From UBA1402 sp964575345 (lineage in GTDB: Bacteria > Bacteroidota > Bacteroidia > Bacteroidales > UBA1402): DNA of 64,000 nt. How positions within the stretch are numbered: position 1 is the first letter of the stretch; every line of letters starts with the position of its first letter. Of the stretch, positions 59,007 to 64,000 are shown piece by piece. Position numbers and translations under genes: made by a program. The notes below the pieces were generated by a model, which saw only the letters and a program-made list of their open reading frames with translations, did not search any database and had not been told where the DNA came from. The stretch covers positions 7,092 through 71,091 of the forward strand of contig CAZNQD010000005.1 in the NCBI GenBank assembly GCA_964575345.1, given 5' to 3'.

Positions 59007-60491
59007 ATGGAACACAAAGAAGTCATTATTATAGGCGCAGGAGTAGCCGGCCTGGCCACCTCCATAGCCCTGGCAAGACAGGGTTTCAAAGTAAGAATTT
59101 TTGAAAAAAATCCCGAAGCAGGCGGCCGCTGCGGAGTTATTCGACGCGAAGGACATCGCTTCGACCTGGGTGCAACCATCTTTCTGATGCCTGGCATTTA
59201 CCGCGAAGTATTCGACTACCTGGGCATGTCACTCGACAAGGATTTGCCCGGGACCGATCTCCCCGACATATACAGGCTTATTTATAATGAAACAGATTTT
59301 CTCGACTTTAGCACCAACGAAGCCTATCTAAAAGAACAACTGGAAAAAACCGAGCCCGGCAGTTACAAACAAGCTCAGAAATATGTTGCCAAAGGCTACA
59401 AGATGTACCAGCTTGCCATGGAGCATTTGCTGGGAAAAAATTTCTACCGGCTGTTTGATTTTGTCAACCTGAAAAATCTCAGGCTGCTGGCTGCCCTTAA
59501 AATCCATATCCGACATCAGCGATACGTTGCCCGTTTTTTCAAACATTCCTACCTCAAAACCGCCTTTACCTTTCAGAATATTTACGTGGGGCAAAACCCG
59601 CTAAAGGCTCCTGCCCTGTTTTCGATGCTACCTGCAGCAGAACTCAGCGAAGGTTCGCTCTTCCCTGCCGGAGGTATGCACCGTATAGTAGAAGTTTTGC
59701 GGGAAAAAGCCCTGAGTCTTGGAGTGGATCTGCGTTGCAACAGCGAGGTGCAAAGCATCATAACCGGCAAAACCTGCGTTAAAGGAGTTGTGCTCGAAGA
59801 CCAATCGCTGCACGAAGCAGACATCGTTGTGGCCAATGCCGACCTACCCTATGTATACAAGGAGTTGTTACCACCCGGCAACAAATCAAAACAATTGGAT
59901 CGTAAGTCCTATTCCTGTTCTGCCATCGTTTTTCATTGGGGGCTGGACAAACAATATCCGCAACTGGGACATCACAATGTACTGCTGTCGGCTGATTACA
60001 AAAAAGGCCTGGAGGCTATTTTTAAACACAACAGCATGAGCAGTGAACCCAGTTTCTACATTCACGCACCCGCCCGTACCGATCCTGCCGCCGCACCTCC
60101 GGGGCAGGAAAGCATGAGCATTATAATTCCCGTGGGGCATCTGGACAATTCCAACAAGGAGCACTGGCAGGAATTGAAGCAAAACGCACGCGACTATATT
60201 ATAGGCAGGCTCAAAAAGCAAGGGCTCACTGATATTGAACAACACATCAAATTTGAAATCTGCTATCTGCCCCCAACCTGGCAGTCGCTCCTTCATGTAT
60301 GCAAGGGATCGGTCTTCGGCAGCATCAACCACAATATATTTCAGATGGGTTATTTCAGGCCACACAACAAACACGACCGGTACAAGAATCTCTATTTTGC
60401 CGGGGGCAGTACACATCCGGGAAACGGAGTGCCTTTGGTATTGCTCTCTGCCAAACTTTGCTCACAGCGCATATTGAACGATTTTAAATAA
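59007..60491 (+). CDS. carotenoid desaturase, phytoene/dehydrosqualene desaturase family
   Basis: FAD-dependent desaturase of 494 residues. The N-terminal dinucleotide motif is IIGAGVAGLATSIALARQGFKVRIFEKN, followed by AGGRCGVIRREGHRFDLGATIFLMPG, the CrtI-type pattern. FPAGGMHRIVEVLREKALSLGVDL lies mid-protein. The C-terminal signature NLYFAGGSTHPGNGVPLVLLSAKL is diagnostic of CrtI/CrtN. The product may be C40 (phytoene) or C30 (dehydrosqualene); sequence reading alone cannot decide. Next gene is the synthase, 9 bases downstream, so substrate and enzyme are linked. No promoter box was recognised in the 93 bases upstream. Confidence 0.87.
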   Translation: MEHKEVIIIGAGVAGLATSIALARQGFKVRIFEKNPEAGGRCGVIRREGHRFDLGATIFLMPGIYREVFDYLGMSLDKDLPGTDLPDIYRLIYNETDFLDFSTNEAYLKEQLEKTEPGSYKQAQKYVAKGYKMYQLAMEHLLGKNFYRLFDFVNLKNLRLLAALKIHIRHQRYVARFFKHSYLKTAFTFQNIYVGQNPLKAPALFSMLPAAELSEGSLFPAGGMHRIVEVLREKALSLGVDLRCNSEVQSIITGKTCVKGVVLEDQSLHEADIVVANADLPYVYKELLPPGNKSKQLDRKSYSCSAIVFHWGLDKQYPQLGHHNVLLSADYKKGLEAIFKHNSMSSEPSFYIHAPARTDPAAAPPGQESMSIIIPVGHLDNSNKEHWQELKQNARDYIIGRLKKQGLTDIEQHIKFEICYLPPTWQSLLHVCKGSVFGSINHNIFQMGYFRPHNKHDRYKNLYFAGGSTHPGNGVPLVLLSAKLCSQRILNDFK

Positions 60492-60500
60492 ACTTCTGCC

Positions 60501-61442
60501 ATGGATGCCCTGAAGAAACACTTTATTGCACGCTGCAACTCTCTGGATTTTGAACACATAACAGATCATCCCAATATTTTGATTGCAGCCGCCTTTTGGG
60601 AAGAAGAACGTTATCAGGCAGCCATCACCTGTTATAAATTGATGCGTGCCATCGACGATTTGGTGGATAATTACAAATCGGAACACCCCATCATTACTCT
60701 GCAGGAAAAGGAACAGTTAATGGCCGAAGTCAACAAATGGCTGGGCGAAATCGAAAAGCAAAGCTCTGACAACGTACTGGTACAGGAAGTCTCGGCAACC
60801 TTCAAAAAATTTGGCATTCCTGTCTGGACCATGAGAGACTTTGCCAAGGCCATGATTTACGACATCAGGCACGACGGATTTGCCAGTCTGCAAACTTTTT
60901 TGACCTATGCCGAAGGGGCTTCTGTTGCTCCGGCCTCCATTTTTGTTCACCTGGCCGGTCTGAGAAAAAAAGAGAACACTTTTCTTATGCCTTTGTTTGA
61001 CGTACGCCAGGCGGCCGTTTCCTGCGCCGTTTTCAGTTACCTGGTACATATAATGCGCGATTTCATCAAAGACCAGCGCAACAACCTGATGTATTATGCC
61101 GACGATTTAATGCAAAAACACGGCCTCAGCCGCGACATGCTTCAACAAATGGCCCGGGGAGATTCTCTTTGTCAGGGCTTTCGCAACATGATGGCAGATT
61201 ACTGTGAAATTGCCGAACAATACCGCATCAAAACCCACAATACAATACAAAGAATAAAACCCCTTATGGAGCCTGCGTCCCAGCTTAGCCTGGACATCAT
61301 TTTCAACCTCTATTTAATGGTATACGAACGGATCGACTGCAAAAAAGGAACTTTCAGCACCCAAGAGCTCAATCCCACCGCTGAGGAAATCAAAAAAAGA
61401 GTGCTGGAAACCATAGAAAAAAATAATTTCATCAATTACTGA
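60501..61442 (+). CDS. phytoene/squalene synthase family prenyltransferase
   Basis: Head-to-head condensing prenyltransferase, 313 residues. Two aspartate-rich metal motifs are present: DDLVD in LMRAIDDLVDNYKSEHP (about 51-55) and DFIKD in HIMRDFIKDQRNNLMYYADDLM, equivalent to DxxxD and DxxxD of CrtB/CrtM. The spacing between the motifs is about 135 residues, as in family members. It is encoded with the desaturase and is probably the first committed step. CrtB (from geranylgeranyl-PP) and CrtM (from farnesyl-PP) cannot be separated by eye. No cyclase or hydroxylase genes follow; the next gene is pckA. Confidence 0.82.
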   Translation: MDALKKHFIARCNSLDFEHITDHPNILIAAAFWEEERYQAAITCYKLMRAIDDLVDNYKSEHPIITLQEKEQLMAEVNKWLGEIEKQSSDNVLVQEVSATFKKFGIPVWTMRDFAKAMIYDIRHDGFASLQTFLTYAEGASVAPASIFVHLAGLRKKENTFLMPLFDVRQAAVSCAVFSYLVHIMRDFIKDQRNNLMYYADDLMQKHGLSRDMLQQMARGDSLCQGFRNMMADYCEIAEQYRIKTHNTIQRIKPLMEPASQLSLDIIFNLYLMVYERIDCKKGTFSTQELNPTAEEIKKRVLETIEKNNFINY

Positions 61443-61483
61443 AATTTTTCTTTAATTAATTAGCAGTATCCGATTTTATTTTT

Positions 61484-61491
61484 TACCTTTG
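61484..61491 (+). promoter_or_regulatory. -7 box of pckA promoter
   Basis: TACCTTTG, 61 bases before the pckA start; no clear -33 TTG. Confidence 0.55.
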
Positions 61492-61552
61492 CACCCGGTA
61501 AAATTGGCGCAATAAGGAGTTTTCAATACATTTATTCTTTAATCATTTAAAA

Positions 61553-62467
61553 ATGAAATCATTAGATCTAACAAAGTACGGAATCAAAGGTACTACCGAG
61601 ATTGTTCATAACCCTTCTTTTGAACAATTATTCAAAGATGAGACCAATCCCAACTTGCAGGGATTTGAAAGGGGACAGGTTACAGAAATGGGGGCTGTCA
61701 ACGTGATGACGGGTGTATATACCGGGCGCTCACCCAAAGACAAATTCATCGTAATGGACGATGTATCCAAAGACACCATCTGGTGGACTTCGGACGAATA
61801 TAAAAACGACAATAAACCCCTGCCCAAGGCATCCTGGGGTGTACTGAAAGACATTGTCACCAAACAATTATCCAACAAGAAACTCTATGTAGTAGACACT
61901 TTCTGCGGTGCCAACGAGGCCAGCCGTCTTAAAGTTCGCTTTATCATGGAGGTAGCCTGGCAGGCCCACTTCGTAAAGAATATGTTTATCCGTCCCACCG
62001 AAGAAGAACTCAAAAATTACGGCGAACCCGATTTTGTATCCATCAACGGGTCCAAAACCAACGCCGGTGCTCAATACAAAGAACTGGGACTGAACTCCGA
62101 AACTTTCACCGTATTCAATCTGACCGATAAAATGCAGGTCATTGGCGGAAGCTGGTACGGTGGTGAAATGAAAAAAGGTATTTTCACTTTGATGAACTAT
62201 TACCTGCCTCTGCAGGGTATAGCTTCGATGCACTGCTCTGCCAATGTTGGCAAGGATGGCGACACCGCTATTTTCTTCGGCTTGTCCGGTACCGGCAAAA
62301 CCACTCTTTCNNNNNNNNNNNNNNNNNNNNNNNNNNNNNNNNNNNNNNNNNNNNNNNNNNNNNNNNNNNNNNNNNNNNNNNNNNNNNNNNNNNNNNNNNN
62401 NNNNNNNNNNTTCACCAAACACAACGAAGCAGGTCAAAAGTTGGTGGCTGCCGGACCGAAACTTTGA
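61553..62467 (+). CDS. pckA: phosphoenolpyruvate carboxykinase (ATP), middle lost in scaffold gap
   Basis: Interconverts oxaloacetate and PEP; in fermentative Bacteroidales it runs toward oxaloacetate and conserves ATP. Residues 1-253 precede the gap: GRSPKDKFIVMD, GANEASRLKVRF, GSWYGGEMKKGIFTLMNYYLP and the kinase-1a loop GLSGTGKTTLS. After the gap only the end remains (FTKHNEAGQKLVAAGPKL then stop). A complete ATP-type PEPCK is about 530-540 residues, so the gap probably hides roughly 260 codons rather than 33. The frame appears to continue, so I read it as an intact gene with missing assembly, not as a pseudogene. Confidence 0.93.
   Translation: MKSLDLTKYGIKGTTEIVHNPSFEQLFKDETNPNLQGFERGQVTEMGAVNVMTGVYTGRSPKDKFIVMDDVSKDTIWWTSDEYKNDNKPLPKASWGVLKDIVTKQLSNKKLYVVDTFCGANEASRLKVRFIMEVAWQAHFVKNMFIRPTEEELKNYGEPDFVSINGSKTNAGAQYKELGLNSETFTVFNLTDKMQVIGGSWYGGEMKKGIFTLMNYYLPLQGIASMHCSANVGKDGDTAIFFGLSGTGKTTLXXXXXXXXXXXXXXXXXXXXXXXXXXXXXXXXXXFTKHNEAGQKLVAAGPKL
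62311..62410. other. scaffold gap (100 N) inside pckA
   Basis: Exactly 100 N. Family length implies a true gap of roughly 780 bases, so the N count is a placeholder. Confidence 0.95.
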
Positions 62468-62528
62468 TCAGGCCTGTCAGTAAATCGATTCTGGCTTTGC
62501 CGGGAAGTCGAAAAGAACCTTCTTAGCA

Positions 62529-62579
62529 AACTAAAGAAAGAGGGCGCCGCACTGAATGCGACGCCCTCTTTCTTTAGTT
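62529..62579. terminator. bidirectional terminator between pckA and serS
   Basis: An 18-bp perfect outer stem (AACTAAAGAAAGAGGGCG at 62529-62546 with its complement at 62562-62579), one C/A mismatch, and an inner CGC/GCG pair. A- and T-rich ends serve as U tracts in both directions. The genes converge here. Confidence 0.85.
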
Positions 62580-62606
62580 GTTCTTATAACGTTGCTCTGC
62601 CAAACA

Positions 62607-63881
<1,275 letters not shown>

Positions 63882-63900
63882 TGTTTTGATTTTAATATAC

Positions 63901-63944
63901 AAAAGGCACTTTAAAGCGGAGAATTCTACGTTTAAGTGCCTTTT
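63901..63944 (-). terminator. hairpin after tRNA-Pro, upstream of serS
   Basis: AAAAGGCACTT (from 63901) pairs with AAGTGCCTTTT (ending at 63944), extended by TAAA/TTTA with one bulge. It is placed as a terminator for the tRNA but would also lie on any read-through transcript into serS. Confidence 0.65.
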
Positions 63945-64000
63945 GGTCGGGATGAGAAGACTCGAACTTCCGACCTCTACGTCCCGAACGTAGCGCGCTA
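63944..64000 (-). tRNA. tRNA-Pro (anticodon CGG), 3' part, runs off right edge
   Basis: Read on the minus strand: an anticodon stem CTACG/CGTAG encloses the 7-base loop TTCGGGA, giving anticodon CGG. The T arm GGAAG-TTCGAGT-CTTCT, the acceptor strand CATCCCG, discriminator A and an encoded CCA (plus-strand TGG at 63944-63946) follow. The 5' half is outside the window. Confidence 0.93.

Overview
The window comes from a bacterium of the phylum Bacteroidota, most likely order Bacteroidales. The evidence is the type IX secretion cluster porP-porK-porL-porM-porN plus porZ, two SusC/SusD pairs, a C-terminal T9SS sorting domain, signal peptides ending in AQ, and at least 18 intergenic copies of the Bacteroidota -7 promoter box TAnnTTTG. 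Ferredoxin-dependent 2-oxoacid oxidoreductase and PEP carboxykinase fit an anaerobic or fermentative life, although a carotenoid gene pair is present. Two runs of exactly 100 N (30644-30743 and 62311-62410) are scaffold gaps in a draft assembly, and each truncates real genes.

Layout. 1-3.3 kb (minus): a B12 methionine operon, metF, a stand-alone methionine synthase reactivation protein, and a MetH that runs off the left edge. 3.4-7.6 kb (minus): lamin-tail lipoprotein, CPA2 cation/proton antiporter, tcdA. 7.65-14.9 kb: asd, an FKBP lipoprotein, the envelope operon dut-TPR-DUF4292-envC-like, and an ArgE-type M20 deacylase. 15-20.4 kb: long-chain acyl-CoA ligase, prfB with its programmed +1 frameshift, a methyltransferase-like protein, a steroid-5-alpha-reductase-like membrane protein, cob(I)alamin adenosyltransferase, and a small acidic protein. 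20.5-26.7 kb (plus): the T9SS core operon. 26.8-28.7 kb: mannose-1-phosphate guanylyltransferase and lptB.

28.8-50.7 kb is a pectin-type polysaccharide utilisation region. A PL11 rhamnogalacturonan lyase faces a PL1 pectate lyase across a scaffold gap. Behind the pectate lyase is a tight seven-gene minus-strand operon: fasciclin lipoprotein, SusC, SusD, two more fasciclin-type lipoproteins, a second SusC/SusD pair, and a secreted beta-helix protein with a T9SS tail. The operon has one clear promoter, directly after the porZ terminator. No dedicated regulator is visible.

50.8-64 kb: nadA-rdgB-porZ (minus), diverging from korA-korB-esterase (plus); then crtI-crtB carotenoid genes, pckA (interrupted by the second gap), serS, and the 3' part of a tRNA-Pro(CGG).

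The T9SS genes, the T9SS-tailed beta-helix protein and the SusCD/fasciclin operon plausibly work together: T9SS exports and anchors pectin-active proteins, and the SusCD complexes import the products. The repeated association of fasciclin lipoproteins with two SusCD pairs is the least explained part of the window. All functional calls come from reading sequence; no database search was run.
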